Of a stretch of 64,000 nucleotides of DNA, positions 12,014 to 22,107 are shown piece after piece. The stretch lies in the NCBI RefSeq assembly GCF_036884655.1, contig NC_088340.1:33266501-33330500 (forward strand), in the 5' to 3' direction. How positions within the stretch are numbered: the stretch's first letter is position 1; every line of letters starts with the position of its first letter. The translations under genes and the position numbers were made by a program. Origin of the DNA: Musa acuminata AAA Group. Lineage: Eukaryota > Streptophyta > Magnoliopsida > Zingiberales > Musaceae. The notes under the pieces were generated by a model. That model was given only the letters and a program-made list of their open reading frames with translations. It had not been told where the DNA came from and searched no databases.

Positions 12014-12634
12014 CTAAAAAATAAATTTATATCCACTAACTGTTAAACATGAAATGGAGATAATGTTTTTGATAATAGAAGGAACAAAATAACATGCATC
12101 TAATGCAATAAAAGCTCCACTAGGCAGATGTAGGGTGACCTCGCCAACAGCTACTATACCAACTTTTGCTCCATTACCCATCTTGAGGTCCATCTCGCCT
12201 CTCTCTAGTCTCCTAGGCCTTGCTAGAACCTGCAACAAATTATATATATGATAAGCACTACCGGTATCCAATACCCATATGTTATCATAAGAGTCTGACA
12301 AATGGAGACTGATCATGAATGTACCTGAAGCTTCATCAAGCTTTTGTTTCGCCCTTTCTGCAAGGTACTCTTTGCAGTTTCTCTTCCAGTGCCCATCTTT
12401 ACCACAGTGGAAGCACTGTCCTTTGTCCTTTGCTGGGTCTTTCTTAGCAACCTTTGCTTTACCCGGTTTGCCTTTGCCCTTTCCCTTCTTAAGGGACCTT
12501 TCTGCTTTCTTTTTCCTTTTGGTCTCACCAGTGTAGAGAACTGGCTTCTCTTTCTTGATAGTACTCTCTGCCTCCCTCAACATATTGAGAAGTTCTGGGA
12601 GAGTCACTTCAAGCTTGTTTATATTAAAATTCAT
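12014..12634 (-). pseudogene. Copia B nucleocapsid and protease
   Basis: The frame holds a lysine-rich stretch, one CCHC zinc knuckle ([14 protein letters not shown]) and the aspartic protease site [13 protein letters not shown] with an intact DTG. It ends at a TAG at 12014. It is the intact counterpart of the frameshifted region at 6200-6400 in copy A. Confidence 0.85.
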
Positions 12635-12706
12635 TATGAACTATGAAAAGGAATCTGGTAGGGACTAAAGCGCAATGTCCACACACAAGTTATCCTCTAG
12701 GACCAT

Positions 12707-13144
12707 TCATAGACCTGTGAGTTTCTCTATCCACTCAATCATCTTTAGGATATGGTTCTGAATCGGTGTCCCCTCAATCATCCTAGCGTAGAAGATGCTC
12801 TTAGATATCTCATATCGCTGAGACCTTCCCTGTTCCTCAAACAATTTGCGGACATGTAGGAGAATGGATCTGGCATCCATCTTTTCATGTTGTCTCTGTA
12901 ACTCAGGAGTCATACAGCCCAACATATAGCACTGAGCAAGAGTGGAGTCATCAATGTACTTCACGTAGCGAGCGATCTCATCCTCGTTTGCCCCTTCTTC
13001 GGGCACATGCATCACTGTATCAAGGACATACACGATTTTCTCCGCTGTGAGAAAAATTCTCAAGTTACGGAGCCAATCCGTATAATTTGGACCAGTGAGA
13101 CGGTTGACATCAAGTATGTCACGTAAGGGATTTGAAAGCGACAT
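12707..13144 (-). pseudogene. Copia B gag N-terminal part
   Basis: This is a 145-codon frame from MSLSNPLRDIL to KLTGL, collinear with 5569-6006 of copy A and ending at the same TGA. The following linker has the TAG shared with A and one more private TAG (CAG in A). Start and length match A exactly, which supports the start codon. Confidence 0.85.
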
Positions 13145-14633
13145 TTTCTGAAAATAAAGATGCAGCAGAAATGAATAACATGCAGATTTTGCAAGAAATA
13201 AACTATCAAGATATTGACTTCTATCTTAATATGCTCCCACTATTTTACTAACGAGTCACGCGACACCCTCAGCACGTGAAACGGAAGTCTCCGGCAGACT
13301 TCTAGTGGGGATCAGGATCCAATCAGCGTCTTAGTGTAACCTCGAGGGACTCGACCAATCACACTAAGCCTAAAAAGGTAGGCAACTCTTGTCGATCACA
13401 ACTCCTTGTGATTCCCGTCCTGTTCGGCCTCCGAATCACCATGGCCTCGAGGGACTCGACCAACCATGATGCTCGGTTAAGTCAACACCTTCGTTACAAG
13501 ATGAGTTTGATTTGATGATATACCCTCGAGAGACTCGACCAAGTATACCATGCCCTCAGGTCACCGGTGACATCTCTATGTCGTAAGCAAGATAGCGAAT
13601 CGCGATATAGGTGAGTCTTGAGGGACTCGACCAACTCAACCTACACCGGGAATCGGTTCCTACTTATAACGATGGAAGGCCACGTGGGTCAATCTAATTG
13701 CCTCACGTTTACCGACTTAATATTATCGAGAGATGTTTCTATGATTTGGTCTCCTAATATGACATGTCACACATATACATATTTAATATATATCTACATC
13801 GCATGCAAATATATAAACATATCTAGTATGTGTATAAGCAATTACACCAGATGATCATGGACCACAACCTAATATGATTAGGCCCGAGCCAGTAGGCCTA
13901 ATCACTCACAACAAGATCTATGTGTGCAACGGTGCATCTCCATGCCCTGTGATCATCCATCTCGTCCTCGTCGGTTCCGTCGACATCTTGATGCATCTTC
14001 ATGCATCACGATCGTCCGTCTCGTGGGTCCCGCTATCGCATCCACGCTCCCGCTGCGCCTCCTCATGTGATTACAACTTAATCATAGGCATGCAGACCCG
14101 ACAATAAATGTGAAATTTAATGGAGGCTCGCAAACCTCAATAATAATAATCATAGGTACACACATCACACGGTCCATGATCATCCGTCCACACATCATGC
14201 ATTACATGTATAAATAATCATCATCATGTAGGATTACTAGATAATAATAAAATAATAATAATCAACTAAACCTTTTAATTAATTAATATTTTTCTGAAAT
14301 CAAGGACATTATAGGGAATTTCTGAATTCATAGGGGTATTTTCATAATTTGGAAAAAAGACAAAAACTGAAATTTCTCAAATTCCGAGGGGCAAAACTAT
14401 CTTTTGCCCAGAAAACCCTAATGCCCTACTCCCCTTTGCTGCTGCTGCCGCTGCCACCCTGCTGGCAGAGGCCTGTGCGACGGAGGGCGGGGCGCTGCCC
14501 TCGCCTGGAGACGGCACGCCCGCTGGCGGCGCTGCCCCTGTAGGTGGACGCCCCCGCGGGCGGTTCTGCCCGCGGGGCAGCGCTCGCAGGCGGTGCTGAC
14601 CCAGCAGATGGGCGCCCGCAGGCGGTGCTGACC
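13145..14633 (-). other. Copia B leader, 5' truncated
   Basis: This is the homologue of A's leader, with the four hairpin cores and a shorter GC-rich block (about 14440-14633) that differs from A's. It breaks off at 14633/14634, where it is joined to 15 nt of LTR tip. The primer-binding site is absent. Frames on either strand here are composition artefacts. Confidence 0.75.
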
Positions 14634-14648
14634 CACCTATGACTAGCA

Positions 14649-14699
14649 CCTAATACACAAGTTTCAACTTTACGCAGGTCTGATAGAGTATCCCATCCT
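14649..14699 (+). pseudogene. Remnant of copia A pol after copy B
   Basis: About 50 nt match, in + orientation, the stretch that copy B carries near 10878-10927 (encoding NTQVSTLHRSDRVSHP). It continues A's pol directly after the target-site duplication. Beyond it, about 1.6 kb covering RT and RNase H is missing and the sequence jumps to the 3' LTR. Confidence 0.8.
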
Positions 14700-14707
14700 G
14701 ATAGTAA

Positions 14708-16182
14708 GCACAGCAAGCCAATCACATGAGTGATGGCACGTGTGACTTGATATAGAATATTTTTGCTTATTATATTTTGGCGTATATCACTTTATAACTA
14801 TTGCATAAATGCATACATATATTGTGATGTCCTTGGATTTGTGCAATGGGAATCGGATCGTGATGAGATCACGATAGTGATATCGATTCACCTTTAAACA
14901 CATATCCTAAATAATCCCGGTCATATGTTACTCGAGAGGGATATCGTGATAACCGGATAGACTGGTGTGCTGTATACCCGTCCATATGATGGATGCAGCT
15001 GGTCTCATAGTTGCTTATGTAGGGATACTAGGGATACGCTAATTGGAGAATGAGTTCACTGATTGATCCGCTTACGGAATGCTGGATGGTTGATGATGCC
15101 TTATTGTCAGACAGCGATTTCGTAGTCCTAGTGGTGTATCTGGTCCTTAGACTTGAGACATCAAGAATGTCCTGTATGAGTGCTCCACTCTTTGATACCA
15201 GACTTATAGGTTTGATTGTCCCAGATCTAGTACAGCTGGTCATTGGGAGTGGTAGTCGACTTTACGAGGGCTATTGAGTGTCGATAGAGGATCATCCACT
15301 CTCGGCATCATGAGAGGAATATCCCATGTGTTTTTGGTCAGACAAATCCCTGGCCAGGGTCATTCGAGTTGAGGGAGAAAGAGTTCTCCGAGAGAATCCG
15401 ATTAGAGTGAAACTCGAGTAGAAACCGTATGGGTCTGACAACACCATGCTCGATATACGGTCTTTGGGATATTAGATGGATGAGAGACTATAGGTACACG
15501 GTAACTGAGGATAGACAGGTACAATGGATTGGATTCCCCTATATCGTCTGGGGACTACGGCGTAGTGGCCTAGTACGTCCGTAGTCGATGAGTCGAGTGA
15601 ATTATTACAAAGATAATAATTCACTGAGTTAGAAGGAGTTCTGACAGGTATGACTCATGGCTAGCTCGATATTGGGCCTAGAGGGTCACACACATATGGT
15701 AGGCATTGCGATGAGTAGAGGTTCAAATATGAGATATTCGACGGAGCCCTTGTCTTATTGGATGCAGATCCAATACCCACTAGGGGAGGACCCATTAGGG
15801 TTTGACAGGGGACCTCTATAAATAGGAGGGATTCAGAGCCCCATAGGCGATAGAGAGCTCTTGCTTGCCTTTCCTATTCTCCTCTCCCTCTCTACCTCAG
15901 AATAGGCCTGGAGTTTTGAGGAGCGTCGTCGCAACCCTACTGTGTGGATCATTGCTAGAGAGGAGGACGCTTGACCTCCTTCACCCTCTCCTAAGAATCT
16001 GCAAGGAAACAGGGATACACGATCTCCCTTGGTAACACAATCTACTCTATACGCAGTTTCATGTTTCGCGGATTTTTGCGTACCAATCTTGACACGACGA
16101 TGAACATCTCTTTGGAAATCGGGGATTTTTTTTTCTTGTTCTTCCGCTGCGCATGTGATGTCGCCCCAAAGATTTCCCAACA
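14708..16182 (+). repeat. 3' LTR of copia A (outer 14-17 nt missing)
   Basis: It is collinear with 2306-3802 and ends in CCCAACA. Alignment begins around CAGCAAGCC at 14711, which corresponds to offset 17 of the intact LTR, so only the extreme 5' tip was lost with the internal deletion. The same TATA-like box is present near 15815. Confidence 0.85.
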
Positions 16183-16720
16183 CCTGCGTCGTGCTCCTCG
16201 GCCCCACGCTGCCCGAGATCACACCTGCGCGGCCTGCCCGCCTACGTCATGCTCCTCGGCTCCGTGTTGCCCGAGACCACACCTGCGCGGCCTGCCCGCT
16301 AGCGCCATGCTCATCGACCGCGTGTTGCCCGAGACCACACCTGCGTGGCCTACCCGCCTGCGTCGTGATCCTCGGCCGCGTGTTGCCCAAGACCACACCT
16401 GCGCGGCCTGCCCGCATGCGTCGTGCTCCTCGACCCCACGCTGCCCGAGATCACACCTGCGCGGCCTGCCCGCCCAAGTCCAGCTCCTCGGCCGTAGCCC
16501 GCTTGCGTCGTGCTCCTCGGCCGTAGCCCGCCTGCGTCGTGCTCCTCGGCCGCGTGTTGCTCGGGATCACACCTGCGCGACCTGCCCGCCCAAGTCCAGC
16601 TCCTCGACCGCAGCCCGCCCACGTCGTGCCCCTCAGCCCCACGATGCCCGAGACCACACCTGCGTGGCCTGCCCGCCTTTGTCACGCTCCTCGGCCCCAC
16701 GCTGCCCGAGAGCCACCACT
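16183..16720 (+). repeat. GC-rich minisatellite, about 58-bp unit
   Basis: Roughly nine imperfect units of about 57-58 bp are present, recognisable by ACACCTGCGCGGCCTGCCCG followed by a variable ...CGTGCTCCTCGGCC segment. Two shortened units lie near 16490-16550. The array starts exactly at the end of the copia LTR and runs towards a gypsy polypurine tract and LTR. All frames are open because no unit contains a stop codon; none of these frames looks like a real gene. Tat/Retand-type gypsy elements are known to carry tandem arrays in the region before the 3' LTR, and this fits. Confidence 0.8.
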
Positions 16721-16857
16721 ACCACTAGCCCTCATCAATTGCCAAGCTCCATGATTACCACACCCCAGGAAATGAACCGGCCTCCGCCCGACTGAGATAG
16801 TTCCTTGGAACCGAAGCCATGCCCGGACCCCTCTCGTGGCAACCAACGCATGGCTTC

Positions 16858-17409
16858 CTTTGCGGGGGAAGTGTGATGAGGGCAATAATTACGATAAGAC
16901 TCGGCTGACGTCATCTATGACACCTCAAGCCTCGATCGACCCGACCGCCCCTGGTCAAACAGAACAGAACGCCCGTCGAGGCGCATTAATGCCTCACTCA
17001 GGCCCGGTCCTTCACGCCAACACCGATGTCAGACGCTACCAGCCTGTCCCCTGCAAGCGAGCACATCAGGAAACAGTAAGCTTCCCTATAAATACCCACG
17101 CATTCTGGACAAGTGGGGAGGAGAGAAAAAACTGAGCAAAACAAACCCCCCTCATGTCAACTAACTTGATCGTTAAAGGGGTTGGGTCGAGCACCTCGAC
17201 TCGACCTTTGTGCAGGGGCGAAGCCAAAGGTCCCCGCGAGATGCGATGGCGAGAAGTTCCTACTCGGAGGAGACTACGATACCGTCCCTACCACCGCACG
17301 CGACCTCCTCAGTGGACTCAACGTCTGGTCGGAAAAATCTCCCTCCATTCGGACCCGAATCGAGTCGTGTCAGTCCCGAGGCCACAGCTGAAAGTTGTTT
17401 ACGGCAACA
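16858..17409 (+). mobile_element. Ty3/gypsy polypurine tract and 3' LTR
   Basis: The purine run TTTGCGGGGGAAG (about 16859-16871) is followed by TGTGATGAGGG at 16872, and the LTR closes with ACGGCAACA at 17409, giving TG...CA ends and 538 bp. A TATA-like CTATAAATA lies at 17086-17094. With the minisatellite upstream it looks like the 3' end of a Tat/Retand element. The matching 5' LTR is not in the window. Confidence 0.65.
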
Positions 17410-17959
17410 TTAGTCTGATAGAATTCTTTCTTACCTTTCTACTTTAAGGAACGTGAATTAAAGAAATATATTCCATCATATCTATTCAAAATATACACGT
17501 ATCTGATCATGAGAAAACATCTATTTAAAGGTCGGATCAATTAAGTTATGATAGATATTACTATTTAAATAAGGCAACTTCTCGTTATGGATCAATAGAA
17601 TATAAATAATTACGTCACGAGTTAATTGACGAACACATGTAGCTTGGTTTGGCTTCATCCTTTCTTCCCGGTAGGCGCGAGTTAGGCTCACAGATGCGAT
17701 TCCACTTGTCCTTGTTTGGCTTGCTTTGACTTTGGCAATCAAGTCTGACTCTTATTTTGACCATTTGGAATTTATTAGATGATATGATGCAAGGCAGGTC
17801 TGTATGTTTTGTATCTGACCGCATATATAGATGATATGAGTACCCACCAAGTGTACACTTGCCGTTGACCAAAAAATACCATTAGAACAATGGTGCGTTA
17901 GGTAAACATCAACTACTAGTCTGCTATATAGATCGATGACCTCCGCATTGATCTGAAGA
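17410..17959. other. Spacer upstream of methyltransferase gene
   Basis: AT-rich spacer with no convincing gene. Short frames on the - strand lack recognisable domains. It must contain the promoter of the gene starting at 18005, but I see no clear TATA box at a fitting distance. Confidence 0.5.
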
Positions 17960-18004
17960 TTGATCGGAGAAGGAAGAATTGATCGGAAGTTGGTCGACTC
18001 CTCT

Positions 18005-19330
18005 ATGGCAAGCATCGAGGAGTACCAGAGAAGAGCAGTCCTAAAGCACAATTCGATCTGCTCGAAGCTGAAGATACTGCTTCTCGTTGTATCGACCAAT
18101 TTGCTTACCGTCCTCCTCTTCTCCTGCACCTCATTGGATTCCCGATGGTCGAGCTGCGGCCTCCGAGTCCATTCGTGGGACTCCGCCGCCCTGTTCCACC
18201 AGCTCAACGCCACCCGGAGGGACCTCTCCGACAGCCGAACTCAATCTGCCGAGCTCCAGCGGCGGCTCGCCATGACGAGCTCCCTTCTGCAGACCCTCCT
18301 GGCCGAGGTCGGCCGCGCTCGAGAGGACATGGTGGCCGCAGCCGATGGCGTGGGTGGGTCGCGGGACGAGATCCCTGAGGAGCTCAAGCTCGCCATGGGG
18401 CCTCACAAGATGCCCCTCGGCTTCACTTCCAACCTCGGCACCGACGAGCTGTACCCGGCGCTCGGCTCCGCTTGCTTCAATTTCCAGAAGGAGCTCGTCG
18501 AGTACATGTCCTACGAGGTCGGGAAGGAGTGCCCCGTGGACGAAGTTTTCGCGCAGAGACTAATGCTCAAAGGGTGCGAGCCTCTGCCCCGCCGGCGGTG
18601 CCACCCGAAGTCTCCGAAAGGATACGTCGAGCCCGTGCCGTTCCCCGCCAGCCTTTGGACGATCCCGCCGGACACCAGCATCACCTGGGACGCATACACC
18701 TGCAAGAACTACACCTGCTTGGTTAACAGGAGGAAGGAGAAGAGGGCCTACGACTGCAAGGACTGCTTCGACTTGAAAGGCCGCGAGAAGGTGCGGTGGC
18801 TGCACGACGACGGCGGCCTCGCCTACGGCATCGACGCCGTCCTGGGGACGAAACCCCCGGGGACCATCCGGATCGGGCTCGACATCGGCGGCGGCACCGG
18901 CACCTTCGCCGCCCGCATGAGGGAACGCAACGTGACCATCGTCACGAGCAGCATGAACTTCGACGGCCCCTTCAACAGCTTCATCGCCTCCAGGGGCCTC
19001 GTCCCGATGCACGTCAGCGTCGCCCACCGGCTGCCGTTCTTCGACGGCACCCTCGACATCGTGCACTCCATGCACGTCCTCAGCAACTGGATCCCCGACA
19101 CGGTGCTGGAGTTCGCGCTGTACGACATCTACCGGGTGCTGAGGCCGGGGGGGCTGTTCTGGCTGGACCATTTCTTCTGCGCCGGCACGCAGCTCAACTC
19201 GACGTACGTGCCCATGCTGAGACATGTCGGGTTCAACAAGCTGCGGTGGACGGCCGGGAGGAAGCTCGACCGGGGGATGGCCAAGGACGAGTGGTACCTC
19301 TCTGCTCTGCTGGAGAAGCCCATGACCTGA
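18005..19330 (+). CDS. Membrane-anchored SAM-dependent methyltransferase (At1g29790-like)
   Basis: A single-exon gene of 441 codons. I chose the ATG at 18005 (MASIEEYQRR) rather than an in-frame one 45 nt upstream, because the protein then begins with a short basic tail and one hydrophobic segment (about residues 22-41, LKILLLVVSTNLLTVLLFSC), a type II anchor. A polar, partly helical stem follows. The C-terminal half is the methyltransferase: the SAM-binding motif LDIGGGTGTFAARM lies near residues 290-303 and VLRPGGLFWLDHF near 380-392. Two Cys-rich stretches precede it (NYTCLVNRR, YDCKDCFDL). The family is plant-specific, probably in the Golgi or endomembranes, with unknown substrate. Codon use is strongly GC-rich. 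Confidence 0.88.
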   Translation: MASIEEYQRRAVLKHNSICSKLKILLLVVSTNLLTVLLFSCTSLDSRWSSCGLRVHSWDSAALFHQLNATRRDLSDSRTQSAELQRRLAMTSSLLQTLLAEVGRAREDMVAAADGVGGSRDEIPEELKLAMGPHKMPLGFTSNLGTDELYPALGSACFNFQKELVEYMSYEVGKECPVDEVFAQRLMLKGCEPLPRRRCHPKSPKGYVEPVPFPASLWTIPPDTSITWDAYTCKNYTCLVNRRKEKRAYDCKDCFDLKGREKVRWLHDDGGLAYGIDAVLGTKPPGTIRIGLDIGGGTGTFAARMRERNVTIVTSSMNFDGPFNSFIASRGLVPMHVSVAHRLPFFDGTLDIVHSMHVLSNWIPDTVLEFALYDIYRVLRPGGLFWLDHFFCAGTQLNSTYVPMLRHVGFNKLRWTAGRKLDRGMAKDEWYLSALLEKPMT

Positions 19331-19501
19331 AGCGGAGAATGCTAGCGTTCCTATGGCTCTGAAGTGATTTTAAGAGCAGAGGATTAACATTGAGAAGAGC
19401 AAAGAAAAAGATTATCTAAACATTTGTTTTGTTTTTTTTTTCTTTTTTTTTGTAAAATCCACACTCATAGCTATTTCAATGAATTTATATATATTTATTG
19501 A

Positions 19502-21032
19502 TGTCAAATGTATTGAATCTCAGGATTTTGATGATAACATCAATTGATGAATTAATGATCTAATTTATGTGTTGAGATAAGTGATGCTGAACTAACTACG
19601 ATCATGAGAAAGATAAAATAATTAAAGAAGAATCAAAGTTAGGCCGGAGACAATGATCGGGCATCGGGTCAGATGAATCGGGGGATACACCGAAGGATCG
19701 GACGATGTAGTGAAAGCTCGCTGGAAGTTCACCGGGAGTTCGTCGAAAGCTTATCAAAAGTTCATTGGGAGTTCGTCGAAAGCTCACCGGAGGTTCACCA
19801 GGAGTTCGTCGAAAGCTCGTCGGAAGTTCATTGGGAGTTCGTCGAAAGCTCACCGGAGGTTCACCAGGAGTTCGTCGAAAGCTCGTCGGAAGTTCATTGG
19901 GAGTTCGTCGAAAGCTCACCAAAGGTTCATCGGGAGTTCACCGAAAGCTCGTTGGAAGTTCATTCGGAGTTCATCGAAAACTCGTTAGAGGTTTATCAGG
20001 AGTTCACCGAAAGCTCACCGGAAGTTCTTTGGAAGTTTGTCGAAAGCTCACCGGAGGTTCACCGGGAGTTCGTCGAAAGCTCGTCGGAAGATTGTTGGGA
20101 GTTCGTCGAAAGCTCGTCGAAGGTTCACCGGGAGTTTGCCGAAGCTCATCGGAAGATTGCCGGTAGTTCAATGAGAGTTCGGTTGAACCATTGATGTGTA
20201 GGACAACTTAGATTGTATGTAGAATAATTGTTTTAGTTGTAACTATCATAGTAATGACTTTGATTTTGAGTTAGTTTTTGGAGAAATCATACTAATTCAA
20301 TTATGAGTCAACTAGACCTTTAACATGACTGAATTAGGTCAGTTAGATGCTCATTCAACCACTTGGAGCCATGTCAGGTGGTGGTACCATCCAAATTGGC
20401 CTATGGAGCCACTTGGGGCTCGGCCTCCCAAGTGGTCTAGGTGATAGTACCATTGATAGTTAATGCTACCAGGCGATGATACCACCCTATTAGGTGATGG
20501 TACAACTAGAGGTCTATTAGGTGGTCTACTGCCCAGACCAGGTAGTGGTATCGCCCAGTGTCAGTCTGTAGGCGATGGTACCGTCAGTACCCCGAAAACC
20601 CAAGATGATATACTTTTCAGCTTCATTTTTGAAGCCATTGGAGCTTATAAATACCCCACTCTTTCCTGTATAAAAAAGCAACAAAAATCTTGAGATTTTG
20701 TGTTGTAAAATTGCTAACTATCCTCCTCCTCCCTTTCTAGTTTTGAGATCATTCAAGAAAGGTGCGAGAAAGGATTGTCTCCTGAACCTGTAAAAAGAAG
20801 AAAGTATTGTAAGAGGGTGGTTGGTCTTCGCCCATTGAAGAAAGACCGTCAATGAATGTCAATAGCCTCAACGGAAGAGAAATCGGGAGTGGATGTACTT
20901 TATTTCTGTGCCATTTCTTTAATATTTTTCTTTTCGACGTTTTCAAGTTTAAATGCCGATGAACAAATTTTTGAATCAATATTTTTTTATTGAAAGTACT
21001 AATTTATCCCCTCTTAATACTTGATCCTAACA
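19502..21032 (+). mobile_element. Probable SIRE/Maximus-like copia solo LTR
   Basis: The left part reads TCTCAGGATTTTGATGATAA, the usual start of this LTR type. The right part has a TATA-like TTATAAATA near 20646 and a long transcribed-like segment, and ends with CCCCTCTTAATACTTGATCC and CTAACA. No primer site or coding region follows. The exact left end is uncertain (19499, 19502 or 19509) and I found no matching 5-bp flanks. It contains the 33-bp minisatellite at about 19700-20165. A second partial copy of the head may lie at 53442. Confidence 0.55.
19700..20165 (+). repeat. 33-bp minisatellite
   Basis: About fourteen imperfect units of 33 bp are present, recognised by GGGAGTTCGTCGAAAGCTC. 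Since 33 is a multiple of three and the unit lacks stops in several frames, it yields long repetitive frames on both strands (for example an 11-residue repeat with ESSPEVH). These frames have no flanking gene structure, so I treat them as by-products of the repeat. Confidence 0.85.
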
Positions 21033-21718
21033 AAATATTCTTTACTCATCCAAGTTTAAGGTTTTTATGATAATTAGAATTTAAATTGGTTCACTAGAAA
21101 ATTATATGAAATTTGATTGACAAAATTAGTAAATATATGATGACAGTATTAGCACAACAATGTTGAAAATTTGATGATATTAAATATCATTAAATTGGAT
21201 GATCTAACCCTCCAACTTTAAATATCCTATAAAATATTAGTAAAATAATTATTAGGTGGAAGCTAATGAGAGTCGCATGAAATTGGATGTCAAATATTTC
21301 CAGCAATTTGTACGCCATCAGAGTTTACAGGGGCAAATATGTTACTCTGCAAACTTTGAAGGATAAATATGTAAACTCACATTATAATTGTTAGATTTAG
21401 ATTAATAGAGAGGAAAACTAAAACAAGACAGAAAAATAGAAAGAGGCGGCCCTTCAAAACCCTCACCTTTTTCCCCTTATGCCTCGCCATTAATCCTCCG
21501 TTCTCCTTCTTCTCGTGGAGGAACTCCAACGACTCCTCCTTGTCTCGGCAAGAAGCCATAGACTTAATTGGTAACCTAACCCTACTTTTATTTTTTTCTC
21601 TTATTCGTTTTCTCCCTTTCTTCTGTTCTTCGGCGAGCTCTTTGCTGGCAGAATTGCTGCTCCGCGTCGTTATTGGAGTCCCGGAGCAAGGGCAGTCGGG
21701 TCGTCTTCGGCGCGGGAG
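21033..21718. other. Spacer and 5'UTR of the Alfin-like gene
   Basis: AT-rich spacer to about 21430, then a transition to more GC-rich, pyrimidine-rich sequence typical of a plant 5'UTR up to the start codon at 21719. No coding frame is supported. Confidence 0.5.
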
Positions 21719-22062
21719 ATGGAAGGGGGTGCGGGAGGCTACAATCCGCGGACGCCGGAGCAGGTCTTTGGAGATTTTCGAGGCCGGCGGGCTGGAATAG
21801 TGAAGGCTCTCACAACCGGTACCCAATCATTTTGTCCTCCTTGTTTCTCTCTGTTAGATCTCGCGGTCTGTTGGGTTGGAGTAAACTTAGTAATTTTATG
21901 TTTTTTGGCTGTAGATGTGGAGAAGTTCTACCAGCAGTGCGATCCTGGTGAGATCCCTTGCTCTTGATTGGATCCTTTGGCATCAACATTTGTTATCGAA
22001 TCCACCGGCTTTTGCTTCCTTTCTTGTTTTTGCGGTTTGGTTGCAGAGGAATTACGGGGAGG

Positions 22063-22107
<45 letters not shown>

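Larger units (their letters stand above)
7732..14648 (-). mobile_element. Copia retrotransposon B nested in A, 5' LTR lost
   Basis: B belongs to the same family as A, lies in the opposite orientation and is inserted in A's pol. The 5 bp before it (CGTAA, 7727-7731) and after it (CCTAA, 14649-14653) form a target-site duplication with one mismatch, and A's pol reads across the junction. Going 5' to 3' on the - strand B has a 15-nt stub of the 5' LTR tip (14634-14648), a truncated leader, gag (13144-12707), nucleocapsid/protease (12634-12014), integrase (11962-11030), RT/RNase H (10996-9246), a polypurine tract and the 3' LTR (9231-7732). The rest of the 5' LTR and the primer-binding site are deleted. 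Confidence 0.9.
2306..16182 (+). mobile_element. Copia retrotransposon A, interrupted by copy B
   Basis: Element A has a 5' LTR (2306-3802), a primer-binding site (3804-3816), a long untranslated leader, gag (5569-6399) and pol up to the middle of the region after integrase (7731). Copy B then intervenes in the opposite orientation (7732-14648). A resumes with about 50 nt of pol (14649-14699) and its 3' LTR (14708-16182). RT and RNase H are deleted. The 5 bp to the left (AATGG) and right (CCTGC) do not match, so at least one outer border has been rearranged. The order gag-PR-IN-RT in the intact parts of the family shows Ty1/copia. The 1.5-kb LTR suggests an Angela/Tork-like lineage, which is tentative. 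Confidence 0.85.

Noticed and set aside
16061..16795. 244-codon + strand frame and antisense partners over the minisatellite
   Set aside because: The frame is open only because the 58-bp unit lacks stop codons; it begins inside a copia LTR and has no domain.
18131..19225. Long antisense and shifted frames across the methyltransferase gene
   Set aside because: Shadow frames due to high GC content and third-position bias of the real gene at 18005-19330.
19673..20194. 173-codon repetitive frame with an 11-residue unit
   Set aside because: It is produced by the 33-bp minisatellite; other frames on both strands are equally open and no gene structure surrounds it.
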